64,000 nt of DNA, taken from the NCBI GenBank assembly GCA_963838775.1, contig CAWISP010000041.1, positions 62,001 to 126,000 on the forward strand, read 5' to 3'. The DNA is from Chersky-840 sp963838775 (GTDB taxonomy: Bacteria > Actinomycetota > Acidimicrobiia > Acidimicrobiales > UBA8190). The notes beneath the pieces are model-generated. The model worked only from the letters and a program-made list of their open reading frames with translations. It was not told where the DNA came from and made no database searches. Positions 1-9,334 of this stretch are shown piece after piece. Within the stretch, counting starts at the first letter, position 1; each line of letters starts with the position of its first letter. A program made the position numbers and the translations under genes.

Positions 1-11
1 AAGGGTCCTCG

Positions 12-704
12 GTGGTCGTCGCCGGAGGCACGATCCTCGACGCGCGCGACCTCGTGCTCTCCTTCGGCGAAACCCCAGCCCTCCGCGGGGCGAGTGTTTC
101 CGTGAAGAGGGGTGAGGTCGTCGCCGTGATGGGGCCGAGCGGCTCGGGCAAGTCGACGCTGCTCCACTGCCTCGCCGGCATCCTCGTCCCGGATTCAGGC
201 GAGGTCCACTTCGACGGCATACGACTCGACACCATGCGGGAGGCGGAGCGCTCCAGGCTGCGGCGTGATCGCTTCGGATTCGTATTCCAGTTCGGCCAGC
301 TCGTGCCAGAGCTGACGGCCGAGGAGAACGTGGCACTACCGCTGTTGCTCGGTGGCATGCGCCGTGCAGAGGCCCTCCGGGAAGCGCGGAGATGGTTCGA
401 ACGACTGGACCTCGAGGGTATGGAACGCCACCGCGCCGGCGAGATGTCGGGCGGTCAGTCCCAGCGCGTCGCGTTGGCGCGTGGCCTCGTCGCAAATCCC
501 GACGTGCTCTTCGCGGACGAACCGACCGGGTCACTCGACTCGCTGAGCGGGGAGCTGGTGATGGACCTGTTGACGCGCGCCGCCCGTGATCAGGGGTCGA
601 CGGTGATCCTCGTCACCCACGAGCCCCGTGTCGCCGCCTACGCGGACCGCGAGGTCATCGTCCGCGACGGAAGGGTGACCACCACCGCGGCCGTAGCCGG
701 ATGA
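12..704 (+). CDS. ABC transporter ATP-binding protein (LolD/MacB type)
   Basis: ATPase of an FtsX/MacB-like exporter; it powers the membrane protein encoded immediately downstream rather than a substrate channel of its own. The 230-residue protein has a Walker A motif GPSGSGKST at residues 41-49, a Q-loop glutamine near 93 in FQFGQL, the signature SGGQS near 146-150, and Walker B VLFADEP near 165-171 followed by the D-loop SLD. That is complete for this family. The GTG at base 12 lies close to the window edge, so a start further upstream cannot be excluded. Its stop overlaps the ATG of the permease (ATGA at 701-704), which indicates one operon. Substrate unknown. Confidence 0.93.
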   Translation: MVVAGGTILDARDLVLSFGETPALRGASVSVKRGEVVAVMGPSGSGKSTLLHCLAGILVPDSGEVHFDGIRLDTMREAERSRLRRDRFGFVFQFGQLVPELTAEENVALPLLLGGMRRAEALREARRWFERLDLEGMERHRAGEMSGGQSQRVALARGLVANPDVLFADEPTGSLDSLSGELVMDLLTRAARDQGSTVILVTHEPRVAAYADREVIVRDGRVTTTAAVAG

Positions 705-2937
705 TTCGGCTCGGCCTGCGCCTGACGCTCGGAAGCGGACGTGAAGCCGCACTCGCGCGTCCTCGTCACCGCGGCGGCCGTCGCCCTCGGCGTCGGCCTT
801 CTACTGGCCTCGCTGGCCGGATTCAACGGACTGCACGCCCAGACCGATCGTGGTGCGTGGCTCGACACCTCGGCGCAGGCGCCACCATCGACCTCGACAT
901 CCGAAGGGCTGTGGTGGCTGTCTGGCACCGACCAGTTCGACAACCAGGCGATCGATCGAGTCGATCTTGCCGCTGCCGGACCGAGGGCTCCGGTCCCGCC
1001 GGGGATTGCCCACCTGCCGGGACCCGGTGAGTACGACGCCTCGCCGGCCCTAACGACGCTCCTCAAGGCCGAACCGGCGAACGAGCTGCGCGACCGGTAT
1101 CCGGGGCGACAGATCGGGATCATCGGCGCAGCGGCACTGCCGTCCCCGAACTCGCTGATCATCGTCATCGGCCACAGCGCGCGCCAGCTCTCGCACGCAC
1201 CCGGTGCGGTCGAGGTCGGGGCCATTCAAGGCACGCCGGCCAGCTGCTACGCCTGCCAGAACGCCAACGGGAGCGGACCCGTTCTGCAGTTCATACTGGC
1301 CGGCGGAGCCGTGGCGCTCTTGCTACCCGTGTTGATCTTGATCGCGACCGCGAGCCGGTTGTCGGCGGCGCGGCGGGAGGAGCGCTTCGCCGCCATGCGG
1401 CTCGTCGGCGCCACACCACGTCAGATTCGCGGTGGTCTCCGCGGTGGAGGCAGTGGTCGCGGCGGTCGCCGGTGTCGCAGTCGGTTTCGCACTCTTCTTC
1501 GTCTTCCGACCGCTGCTCTACCACGTGCCGTTCACCGGAGCGCCCCTCGCGGCGAGCGACCTCTCGCTTCATTGGATCGATGTCGCGCTCGCCGTGGTCG
1601 GCGTCCCGCTCGCCGCTGTCGTCTCGGCGCGCCTCGCGCTTCGCCGGGTCCAGATCGCGCCGCTCGGCGTGCACCGGCGAGCGACATCCCGCTCACCGCG
1701 GATCGTGCGGATCATCCCGCTCCTCGCCGGCATCGCCCTGCTGGCGTACTTCGACGCCGCCGGCAAGCCGGGCGCCATCGGCGGCCAACTTCTCGAGCTG
1801 CTCGTGGGCTTCGTGCTCCTTATCGTCGGGCTGGTTCTCGCCGGACCGTGGTTCACGACGGCGGGCTCTCGACTCATGGTGAAGCGGGCCGGTCGCCCCG
1901 CCACGCTCATCGCCGGCCGCCGTCTCCTCGACAATCCCAAGGCGGCCTTCCGGTTCATCAGTGGGCTCGTGATCGCCCTCTTCGTCACGAGCGCTCTGAT
2001 CGGGGCGCTCAGCTCGATCGCCGCCACCACCAGCTCCGTCGGAGGAAGCGCGGGGAAAGACACCCTCGCCGACCTGTTCTGCAGCTTCTCGATGTCGACC
2101 TGTCCCGTTTCCGCCCAAGTTCCTTCGGTCCCGGGCCACGTGCTTGCCGAGCTCCGCACGACACCCGGGGTGCGAGCTGTGACGGTGGTCCACCAGAGCC
2201 CATCCCAAGTTGGACTGGGAAAATCGTTCGGGGTCGTGGCGTGCGACCAGCTGGCGAAGACGCCCGCGATCGGCAAGTGCGCGCCGGGGAAGACCGTGGC
2301 GAGCGTCGGCTACTTCCTTTCGAACATCCTTGGGCACAAATCGCACGCGTCGTCGACAGTCTGGCCGTCGGCGCAGCTGTCGGCGGAAAAGGCCGAGCGG
2401 CTTCCCGTCGACGCGGTGGTCGTCGCCACGGACGGATCGACCGGCTCGTTCGAGCGGGCGCGGACCTTGCTCGAACAGGCCTTTCCCTTCCAGGGCGGTG
2501 GGGTCGCAGTCGATGCGCTCGATCCGTCGACAGCGCGCCTTCTCGCAATGATCCAGGACATGACCGACGTCATCATCGTGGCGAGCCTCATCATCGCCGC
2601 CTGCAGTCTCGCCGTGAACATCGCCGCCGGGTTGGGCGAGCGCAAGCGCCCCTTCAGCTTGCTCAGGCTCACCGGTGTCCCTACCGCGCTCCTGCATCGT
2701 GTGGTCGCGCTGGAGAGTGCGCTGCCGCTCCTCGTCGTCGCCGCCGTGTCGATCGTGGTCGGCCTCGTGTCGGCTGCCCTGTACCTCCACTCCCAGGTCG
2801 GCATCGCGTTCGAACCCCCGGGATCGCGTACTGGGCGACCGTGCTCGGCGGGCTGGCGGCGTCGCTCGACGATCATCGCCTCGACATTCCCGCTCCTCAA
2901 CCGGATGACGGGACCCGAGGTCGCCCGAAACGACTGA
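701..2937 (+). pseudogene. FtsX-like ABC permease, broken by four one-base indels
   Basis: Membrane partner of the preceding ATPase. The natural start is the ATG at 701, which overlaps the ATPase stop and begins MIRLGLRLTLGSGREAAL. The conserved reading then needs frame changes: one extra base near 755, into a first TM helix with VALGVGLLLASLAGF; one extra base near 1432, after the FtsX hallmark RLVGATPRQIR; one missing C in the C-run near 2815; and one extra base near 2868. Between the last two lesions a TM helix (GIAYWATVLGGLAASL) is readable only in another frame. A shorter start at GTG 741 would avoid the first lesion only. All changes are single bases, three beside short homopolymers or repeated dinucleotides, so sequencing error is as likely as gene decay. 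Confidence 0.82.
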
Positions 2938-2962
2938 CGGCGCCGCGGTCGCTGCGGCGCCG
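2938..2962 (+). terminator. Hairpin terminator after the permease
   Basis: A perfect inverted repeat CGGCGCCGC / GCGGCGCCG with a 7-base loop starts at the base after the permease stop codon, and a TTTT run follows about 8 bases downstream. Position and shape fit an intrinsic terminator for the ABC operon. Confidence 0.6.
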
Positions 2963-3381
2963 CACGTCCGTTTTCACGCTGGGCCGGGCGGGGCCACCAC
3001 GTGATGTCGTGAGACATCGGAGGGCGCCGAGACAGATGTCGCGAGCCGTCGAAGACATCCAGGTCATGCCCGGCGTCGGCAGTACCAGTCGATCCAAGGC
3101 GAGGTGGCTGATCAGCAGACCTGTCGGGTCGAGGAACGCGTCGCGTCCGGCCATGGAACAATGGAGGCTTGCCGGATCGCCGTTCCCACTCCACCTTCGA
3201 CGCCGGTAGCTGAGCGATGCCCACCTCGGCGCGGCGGGAAGGCCGCCCCTCGACGGCCACGCTGGTGCGCCGTTGGAGCGCCCTCATCGTCGGGTGGCCA
3301 TTCTCGTGATCGTGATCGTCGACCTGGTCGGCACCTCGAAGCCGACGCACCCCCCACCGTCGTGCCACGCCTCCAACGTCG
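2963..3381. other. Non-coding stretch with a probable broken signal-peptide start
   Basis: No intact gene is visible here. An ATG at 3217 opens a basic N-terminus (MPTSARREGRPS...) that runs into a stop at the TGA near 3310. One base lost in the GGG near 3286 would instead carry it into a hydrophobic stretch (VAILVIVIVDLV). This looks like the start and signal peptide of the beta-propeller gene downstream, separated from its body by two frame changes. The rest shows no recognisable element. Confidence 0.4.
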
Positions 3382-4506
3382 GTGCGGACTCCGCCGGTGC
3401 GGACCCGCTCAGAAGGCCAAACGGAAGGCTGTCCCGCCATCAACGATCCACTCCCGGGCATGCCCCCGGTGACCGACCCGTGCAACATCTACGCCGCCGA
3501 CGGGGCCGGAGACCTGAGTGCGGTGGCTCGGACGGCACGGCCGCTGATCTATGTCCCCAACAGTCTCAACGACTCCGTCGACGAGATCGACCCCACGACG
3601 TACCAGGTGGTGCGCCAGTTCGCCGTCGGAGCCCTTCCCCAGCACGTCGTGCCGTCGTGGGACCTCAAGACGTTGTGGGTGACCAACGACCAGGGCAACA
3701 GCCTGACTCCCATCGATCCCGTGACCGGCATTCCCGGAACTCCGGTCCACGTCGAAGATCCCTACAACATGTACTTCACCCCCGACGGCCGCTACGCCAT
3801 CGTGGTCGCAGAAGCGTTGCAGCGCCTCGATTTCCGCGACCCCCACACCATGGCGCTCGTCCATTCGCTGCCCGTCCCCTGTCGCGGCGTGGACCACATG
3901 GACTTCTCGGCGAACGGCACCTACCTGATCGCGTCGTGCGAATTCTCGGGCAAGCTCCTCAAGGTCGACGTCGCCACGCAGTCCGTGGTGGGAACGCTGT
4001 CGCTCGGAGCCGGAGCTGAGCCCCAGGACGTCAAGCTGTCGCCGGACGGAAGGATCTTCTATGTGGCCGACCTCACGGCCAACGGTGTGTGGGAGGTGGA
4101 CGGCGACACCTTCAAGACGCTGGGATTCATTCCGACCGGCAAGGGGGCCCACGGCCTCTACGTCAGCCGGGACGCCCAGGATCTCTACGTCTCGAATCGT
4201 GGTTCGGGCACGGTTTCGGTGATCTCCTTCGCGAAACAGCAGGTGGTCGCCACGTGGTCACTGCCTCCCGAGACCGGCGACCACCCCGGGCGCGCCAGCG
4301 ACCTCGCCAGCCCCGACATGGGCGGCGTGTCGGCCGACGGCACGGTGCTGTGGCTGTCGGGTCGCTATGACTCCGACGTCTACGCCATCGACACGACGAC
4401 CGGAAAGCAGCTGGCCCGCATCCCGGTCGGCGACGGCCCGCACGGCGTGTGCGTGTGGCCACAGCCCGGTCGTTACTCGCTCGGCCACACGGGGATCCTG
4501 CGATGA
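3382..4506 (+). CDS. YVTN-type beta-propeller protein (YncE-like)
   Basis: Predicted extracytoplasmic beta-propeller of unknown ligand. The open frame gives 374 residues with repeated blades of the YVTN type, for example RPLIYVPNSLNDSVDEID, KTLWVTNDQGNSLTPID, RIFYVADLTANGVWEVD and DLYVSNRGSGTVSVI, and an ending around HGVCVWPQPG. The first 20 or so residues (MRTPPVRTRSEGQ) do not look like a natural N-terminus. The family feature PGMPPVTDPCN appears soon after, and a hydrophobic segment sits in another frame upstream, so the true start is probably ATG 3217 with two indels between. It overlaps the deacetylase start by ATGA, so the two are probably one transcript acting on the envelope. Confidence 0.8.
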   Translation: MRTPPVRTRSEGQTEGCPAINDPLPGMPPVTDPCNIYAADGAGDLSAVARTARPLIYVPNSLNDSVDEIDPTTYQVVRQFAVGALPQHVVPSWDLKTLWVTNDQGNSLTPIDPVTGIPGTPVHVEDPYNMYFTPDGRYAIVVAEALQRLDFRDPHTMALVHSLPVPCRGVDHMDFSANGTYLIASCEFSGKLLKVDVATQSVVGTLSLGAGAEPQDVKLSPDGRIFYVADLTANGVWEVDGDTFKTLGFIPTGKGAHGLYVSRDAQDLYVSNRGSGTVSVISFAKQQVVATWSLPPETGDHPGRASDLASPDMGGVSADGTVLWLSGRYDSDVYAIDTTTGKQLARIPVGDGPHGVCVWPQPGRYSLGHTGILR

Positions 4507-5321
4507 AGGACGGGACGGGCGACCCCATCGGCGACGAGACGCCCCCCACGACACTGTCCCGCCGGGCCGCGCTGGCCACGGCCGGAGCAGCCGTGTTGGC
4601 GGGATGCGGAGTCACCCAAGCGCAGCGACCGGCCACGCCGACTGCTCGAGCGCGGCCGGCTGCGTCCGCGACCACGACCACGGCGGCGCCGACCACGACC
4701 ACGTCGGCGCCGACCGGCCCGGCCGGCTACGTCGCTCACGGCTCTCGCACCGGGACCGCGGTCGCCCTGACCTTTCACGGGTCGGGAGACGTGACCCTGA
4801 CGCAAGAGCTCCTGCAGTCGGCCCACCAGCTGTCCGCACCGATCACGGTGTTCGGAGTGGGCACGTGGATGGAGGCCAATCCCTCCCTGGCGAAGGAGAT
4901 CCTGGCCGGGGGCCACACGCTCGGGAACCACACCTACACGCACCCGGACCTCGGCAGCCTCGACGCCGCTGCCGTCGCCGACGAGATCGGGCGGTGTGCG
5001 CAGGTGCTCGAACATCTCGAAGGGAGCAACGGGCACTGGTTCCGACCGTCGGGCATCGTCGTTCCCACTGCGCTGATCCTCGATCAAGCGGGGCTCGCCG
5101 GCTACCCGGTATCCGTCGGCTACGACATCGACCCTCTCGACTACGAAGACCCGGGCTCATCGGTCATCGTGGCCCGCGTCTCACAAGCTCTTCAACCCGG
5201 ATCCATCGTGAGCCTCCACACGGGTCACGCCGGAACGGTGCAAGCCTTCCCGGCCCTGGTGCAGATGATCCGGTCCCGTCACCTCGAGCCCGTCCTCATC
5301 GGCGACATGATCAGCCTGTAG
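4503..5321 (+). CDS. Polysaccharide deacetylase (NodB fold), Tat-type lipoprotein
   Basis: Predicted surface-anchored carbohydrate de-N-acetylase. The N-terminus has a twin-arginine motif (SRRAA, residues 19-23), a hydrophobic core and a lipobox LAGC near residue 36, followed by a long Thr/Ala/Pro linker. The NodB core contains the metal-binding motif NHTYTH (HxxxH) and later a conserved HTGHAG. The first catalytic motif reads TFHGSGD rather than the canonical TFDDG, so the usual catalytic-base and metal aspartates are not both in place. Either the Asp four residues on substitutes, or activity differs. The gene overlaps the propeller gene by ATGA. Substrate (peptidoglycan or exopolysaccharide) is not deducible. 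Confidence 0.85.
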   Translation: MKDGTGDPIGDETPPTTLSRRAALATAGAAVLAGCGVTQAQRPATPTARARPAASATTTTAAPTTTTSAPTGPAGYVAHGSRTGTAVALTFHGSGDVTLTQELLQSAHQLSAPITVFGVGTWMEANPSLAKEILAGGHTLGNHTYTHPDLGSLDAAAVADEIGRCAQVLEHLEGSNGHWFRPSGIVVPTALILDQAGLAGYPVSVGYDIDPLDYEDPGSSVIVARVSQALQPGSIVSLHTGHAGTVQAFPALVQMIRSRHLEPVLIGDMISL

Positions 5322-5344
5322 GCCGGCGAACCCCGGGGGCGGCC

Positions 5345-5690
5345 TCACCTCCATGGGTGAGCCGAAACGGATCAGGTTCCCGTCCGGGTCGATGTGCGAG
5401 CCCTCGCGGAGCTTGTACGGCGTCGGGCCGACGGGGAGGGTGTGGCCGCCGATGCCGGGTCGACTCCACTGGTCGTACAGCGCATCGGCGTCGCGCACGT
5501 AGAGATACGTCGAGGCGGCGTGGGCAGGGTCGTGGTCGCGGTTCGCGGCCAGGTGCAGCCCGGCGCCGTCGCGCTCGGCGAAGCCGTACTCGTCGCTTCC
5601 GGCGTAGGCCGAGGTCTCGAAGCCGAGCTCCGAGTAGTGGGCCAGGTCTGCCTTAGGCTCCGGGTCCGTGCAACGGCTCTCGGCGGGGAT
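5345..5690 (-). pseudogene. VOC/bleomycin-resistance-like protein, damaged at both ends
   Basis: The middle is a clear vicinal-oxygen-chelate half-domain: AHYSELGFETSAY, EYGFAERDGAGLHLA, STYLYVRDADALYDQW and DPDGNLIRFGSP. The upstream part of the fold (SLRQT before LAHY) is readable only in another frame, which needs one added base near 5650. The expected short C-terminus with a TGA at 5347-5345 is one base out of frame, so the open frame instead runs on antisense into the deacetylase gene. No good start codon is visible, and the 5' end overlaps the divergent esterase gene. Substrate unknown; probably non-functional unless the sequence is in error. Confidence 0.6.
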
Positions 5691-6735
5691 CGGGCGGCGA
5701 CCGCAGCACGGCGACCGGAGCCGGCCGGCGCCGGCGATATGGCTGCTCGGGATGGCGGCGGTCATCGGGCTGAGCGCGTGCGGCAGTGGGGGCGCCGCCT
5801 CCCCCACGACACAGGCGGCCGCGTCGAGCGCCTCCACGTCGCCGCCCTCGGGTGAGCAGGGCAGTAGCGGTTGCGGGACCGCCGTGAGCTCAGGGTCGAG
5901 CACCCTGTCGGTGACCGTGGCCGGGCGGGATCGGACGGTGATCGTGCACGTGCCGACCGGCTACTCGGGCTCGAGCAAGGTGCCGCTCGTGCTCAACATG
6001 CACGGAAGCGGGACCACGGCCGCGGACCAAGAGGCCTTCACCGCGATGGACGGCACCGCCGACAGCGACGGATTCATCGTCGCCTACCCGCAAGGGCTAA
6101 TCCCCGAGGGCTCGGGATACGACTGGAACGTACCGGGCGTGTCTCTCGTCGGTGGCAAGGCCGTCCCGGCCGGTTCGGCCGACGACGTCACGTTCCTCAC
6201 GACACTCGTTCACATCCTGGAGCAGCGCTACTGCATCGACAGCATCCGCGTCTACGCGACGGGATTCTCGGGAGGGTCGCGCCTCACGAGCCAGCTCGCG
6301 TGCGACGCGTCGGGCACGTTCGCGGCGATCGCCCCCGTGAGCGGACTGCGACGCCCCCTTCCGTGCCCGACGACGAGGCCGGTGCCCGTCCTCACCTTCC
6401 ACGGCACCGCCGATCCCGTCGATCCCTACAACGGTCACGGTGAGGCCTACTGGACCTACTCGGTTCCCCAGGCGGCACAGGACTGGGCAGCCCAGGACGG
6501 CTGCTCCCCGACGCCGACGTCGTCGCAACCCGCCGCCGGCGTCACCCTGACCCGGTACCCGGGGTGTGCCGGCGGTGCCACCGTCGAGCTGTACACCATC
6601 ACCGGGGAGGGTCACGAGTGGCCCGGTGGGCCCCACCTGCCGAAATCCCTCACCACCGCGCTCGGGCCCCAGTCCAATGCCGTGGATGCCAACGCCATCA
6701 TGTGGTTGTTCTTCGCCGCCCACCCCATGTCCTGA
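5668..6735 (+). CDS. Secreted PHB-depolymerase/LpqC-type esterase lipoprotein
   Basis: Extracellular alpha/beta-hydrolase of the polyhydroxybutyrate-depolymerase/feruloyl-esterase type. The GTG start at 5668 gives a basic N-terminus, a hydrophobic core and a lipobox LSAC near residue 38, then an Ala/Ser/Thr linker. The catalytic domain shows the oxyanion motif LNMHGSG, the nucleophile elbow GFSGG, the acid region GTADPVDPYNG and the histidine in GEGHEWPGG, so the triad appears complete. Length (355 residues) is normal. It is followed closely by the promoter of the Fur-type regulator. The natural substrate (polyester, feruloyl or acetyl ester) cannot be told from sequence. Confidence 0.87.
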   Translation: MQRLSAGIGRRPQHGDRSRPAPAIWLLGMAAVIGLSACGSGGAASPTTQAAASSASTSPPSGEQGSSGCGTAVSSGSSTLSVTVAGRDRTVIVHVPTGYSGSSKVPLVLNMHGSGTTAADQEAFTAMDGTADSDGFIVAYPQGLIPEGSGYDWNVPGVSLVGGKAVPAGSADDVTFLTTLVHILEQRYCIDSIRVYATGFSGGSRLTSQLACDASGTFAAIAPVSGLRRPLPCPTTRPVPVLTFHGTADPVDPYNGHGEAYWTYSVPQAAQDWAAQDGCSPTPTSSQPAAGVTLTRYPGCAGGATVELYTITGEGHEWPGGPHLPKSLTTALGPQSNAVDANAIMWLFFAAHPMS

Positions 6736-6765
6736 GAACGCCCGCCCCGATGTGGCGCAACTTTT

Positions 6766-6806
6766 CTGGATTGACTCCAGTAAAGGATCGATTCTAGAGT
6801 AATGCC
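6766..6806 (+). promoter_or_regulatory. Promoter with short palindrome before the Fur/catalase pair
   Basis: A small inverted repeat CTGGA-TTGAC-TCCAG (6766-6780) contains a TTGACT -35-like hexamer. TAGAGT at 6795-6800 is a plausible -10 at 18 bases spacing, leaving almost no leader before ATG 6807. The palindrome overlapping the -35 suits autoregulation by the downstream Fur-type repressor. This is inferred from position only. Confidence 0.45.
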
Positions 6807-7344
6807 ATGCCTTCGACCGGCGTGGACGGTGCGCACACGGCCCTCGCGGAAGCGCTGCGCGGCATCGGGGCTCCGTGTGACCGCACCCCGGCTCGGGGTC
6901 ATGCAGGCGCTGCGGGCCCGACCGCATGCCGATACCGACACCGTCATCCGCATCGTGCGCGAGGACCTGGGGGCGGTATCCGCCCAGGCCGTCTACAACG
7001 TGCTGGCGGCGCTGGTCGGGGTCGGGCTCGTCCGGCGCATCGAGCCGGCCGGGAGCACGGCGCGCTACGAGATGCGGGTGGGCGACAACCACCACCACAT
7101 CGTGTGCCGAGCCTGCGGGGCCACGATCGACGTCGATTGCGCCGTCGGCCGGCGTCCATGTCTCACGCCGTCCGAGACAGCTGGGTATCTCCTTGACGAG
7201 GCCGAGGTCACGTTCTGGGGGTTGTGCCCCGACTGCCGAGCCGGGTCAGCGACACGAACACGCGCGACAGCAGTGAAGAAGCAGGCGCAGCAGATGCCTG
7301 AGAAGCAGCAGATGCCTGAAAAGCAGATGGAGGCCACGCCATGA
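6807..7344 (+). pseudogene. Fur-family regulator (CatR/FurA-like), frameshifted
   Basis: Peroxide- or metal-responsive repressor, probably of the adjacent catalase. From ATG 6807 the protein begins like a Fur DNA-binding domain (HTALAEALRGIG). It then leaves frame at the GGGG run 6867-6870; removing one G continues directly into LRVTAPRLGVMQAL. The C-terminal half is intact, with VYNVLAALVGVGLVRRIEP, DNHHHIVCRACG, and a second Cys pair in LCPDCRAG, which together form the usual metal sites. The tail carries a short MPEKQ repeat. A start at ATG 6802 keeps one frame but replaces the first helix by unrelated basic sequence. The stop overlaps the catalase ATG (ATGA at 7341). The indel may be a homopolymer error. 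Confidence 0.83.
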
Positions 7345-7463
7345 GCGACACACGCCCGTACACGACAACGGATGCCGGGATCCCGGCGACCAGCGACGAG
7401 CACTCTCTGACGGTGGGACCCGACGGGCCGATCTTGCTCTAGGACGCCTACCTGGTCCAGAAG

Positions 7464-8789
7464 ATGCAGCAATTCAACCGCGAGCGCGTGCCCGAACGCG
7501 TCGTCCACGCCAAGGGGGGTGGTGCCCACGGGTTCTTCGAGACCACCGACGACGTCTCAGCCTTTACCAGGGCCGACCTGTTCCAGCCGGGGGTACGGAC
7601 CGACGTGCTGGTGCGGTTCTCCACCGTGGCCGGCGAGATGGGCTCGCCCGACACCGCCCGTGACCCACGCGGGTTCGCCCTCAAGTTCTACACGGAGCAG
7701 GGCAACTACGACATGGTCGGCAACAACACACCGGTCTTCTTCGTCCGGGACCCCCAGAAGTTCCAGGACTTCATCCATTCCCAGAAGCGCCGGGCCGACA
7801 ACCACCTGCGGGACAACAACATGCAGTGGGACTTCTGGACCCTCTCTCCGGAGTCGGCCCATCAGGTGACCGTGCTCATGAGCGACCGTGGCATCCCGCG
7901 GACGTGGCGGCACATGGACGGATTCTCGAGTCACACCTACATGTGGATCAATGCCGGCGGGGACCGGTTCTGGGTGAAGTACCACTTCAAGACCGATCAG
8001 GGCAACGAATTCCTCACCAACGACGAGGCGGCCGCCATTGCCGCGGCCGACCCCGACGCGCACATCCGCGATCTGTACGAGACGATCGGACGCGGTGACC
8101 ACCCCTCGTGGACGCTGTCCATGCAGATCATGCCGTTCGACGAGGCGGTGGGGTACCGGTTCAACCCCTTCGACCTCACCAAGGTCTGGCCGCACGCCGA
8201 CTATCCCCTGATCCGGGTGGGACGCATGGTGCTCGACCGCAATCCGGCCAACTACTTCGCCGAGATCGAGCAGGCCACGTTCGAGCCGTCCAACATGGTG
8301 CCGGGCATCGGCCCGTCGCCCGACAAGATGCTCCTCGGCCGGCTGTTCAGCTACCACGACACCCACCTGCACCGGGTCGGCCCCAATGCCCAGGAGCTCC
8401 CGGTCAACCGGCCTCGGTCGCCGGTGCATTCCTACAACCGCGACGGGCACATGCGGCACCAGAACCCACCGGACCCGGTGTACGCACCGAACTCCTACGG
8501 GGGCCCCAACGCGCAGCCGGAGCGTTTCGGCACCGACCCCTCGTGGTACGCCGACGGAGAGTTCGTCCGCGCCGCCTACGAGCTGCATCGCGAGGACGAC
8601 GACTTCGGGCAGGCTGGGACCTTGGTGCGTGAGGTGCTCGACGACGGCGCTCGGGACCGGCTGGCCGCCACCGTCGTCGGCCACGTGCGGGCGGGTGTGG
8701 TCGAGCCCGTGCTCTCGCGCGTGAAGGAGTACTGGCGCCATGTCGACCCCGGCCTGGGGGCTCGCATCGCCAAGGAGCTCGAAGGCTGA
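7464..8789 (+). CDS. katA: Monofunctional haem catalase (small-subunit type), N-terminus cut off by an in-frame TAG
   Basis: Decomposes hydrogen peroxide. The catalytic histidine (ERVVHAKG), distal asparagine region (DMVGNNTPVFFVRD) and proximal haem tyrosine (RLFSYHDTHLHR) are all present. The natural start is ATG 7341, overlapping the Fur stop: it encodes MSDTRPYTTTDAGIP... and 33 codons on reaches TAG at 7440-7442, where the family has Gln (expected GPILLQDAYLVQKM). Reading then continues in the same frame with typical sequence. One C-to-T change therefore separates this from a full 482-residue enzyme. ATG 7464 could reinitiate and would lose only the N-terminal arm. Whether it is active, a pseudogene or a base error cannot be decided here. 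Confidence 0.9.
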   Translation: MQQFNRERVPERVVHAKGGGAHGFFETTDDVSAFTRADLFQPGVRTDVLVRFSTVAGEMGSPDTARDPRGFALKFYTEQGNYDMVGNNTPVFFVRDPQKFQDFIHSQKRRADNHLRDNNMQWDFWTLSPESAHQVTVLMSDRGIPRTWRHMDGFSSHTYMWINAGGDRFWVKYHFKTDQGNEFLTNDEAAAIAAADPDAHIRDLYETIGRGDHPSWTLSMQIMPFDEAVGYRFNPFDLTKVWPHADYPLIRVGRMVLDRNPANYFAEIEQATFEPSNMVPGIGPSPDKMLLGRLFSYHDTHLHRVGPNAQELPVNRPRSPVHSYNRDGHMRHQNPPDPVYAPNSYGGPNAQPERFGTDPSWYADGEFVRAAYELHREDDDFGQAGTLVREVLDDGARDRLAATVVGHVRAGVVEPVLSRVKEYWRHVDPGLGARIAKELEG

Positions 8790-9003
8790 CGGCCTCGCTC
8801 CGGTGGTCGCCGGTTGCACGACGGTGTGGCGCGGAGCGCTCCGGATGTGGATGGGGGACCTCGGTGCTCTGTGCAATCGTCTGGTGAGGGGCTCGCATGA
8901 CGTGAGCCTGAGCCTTCCCCCGGCAGCGAGCCGGAGTCCCGTGTGCGAGAGCACCGTGCGTCGTAGCCTGGGCGCGGGTTGGCCAGTGGATCGGAGCACC
9001 ACC

Positions 9004-9322
9004 ATGAAGGGCCGGACCGTGCAATTTCTTCATCGAACCGGAAGCGCTTCCCGAAGTTCTGCGTGCCATCGACGAGGACGTGTTACCGCGCTTCCGGGAG
9101 TTCTCTCATTTCGTCGGCGCGGTGGTCCTGCAGTCGACGCGCGGATCGCGCATCGAGGTCGCCGGGATCTCGTTGTGGGACGGGGAGCTCGAGGACTCCG
9201 AGGACATCGCCGCCGAGTTCCGTCGCGAGGTGCAACGCGTGGCGGGAACCGGCGCCGCCCGCACCGAGTACGAAGTCATACGGCTGGAGCTGCGCGACCG
9301 TCCTGGGAGCGGCCCCGACTGA
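9004..9322 (+). pseudogene. Small hypothetical protein, frameshifted near the start
   Basis: A compact acidic protein of about 105 residues. The C-terminal 80 residues are open from 9080 (LPRFREFSHFVGAVVLQS...EYEVIRLELRD). Upstream in the same frame the sequence stays protein-like (FFIEPEALPEVLRAIDEDV) back to a TGA at 9005. ATG 9004 lies one frame away and joins if the single C at 9022 is removed (MKGRTV-NFFIEPEAL). I do not recognise the family. It stands alone, convergent with the next gene. The preceding 200 bases after the catalase hold nothing I can identify. Confidence 0.55.
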
Positions 9323-9334
9323 CCGTCACGACGC

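Noticed and set aside
7440..7442. UAG read as pyrrolysine or another amino acid
   Set aside because: Homologues have Gln here, no pyrrolysine genes are visible, and other genes in the window end in TAG.
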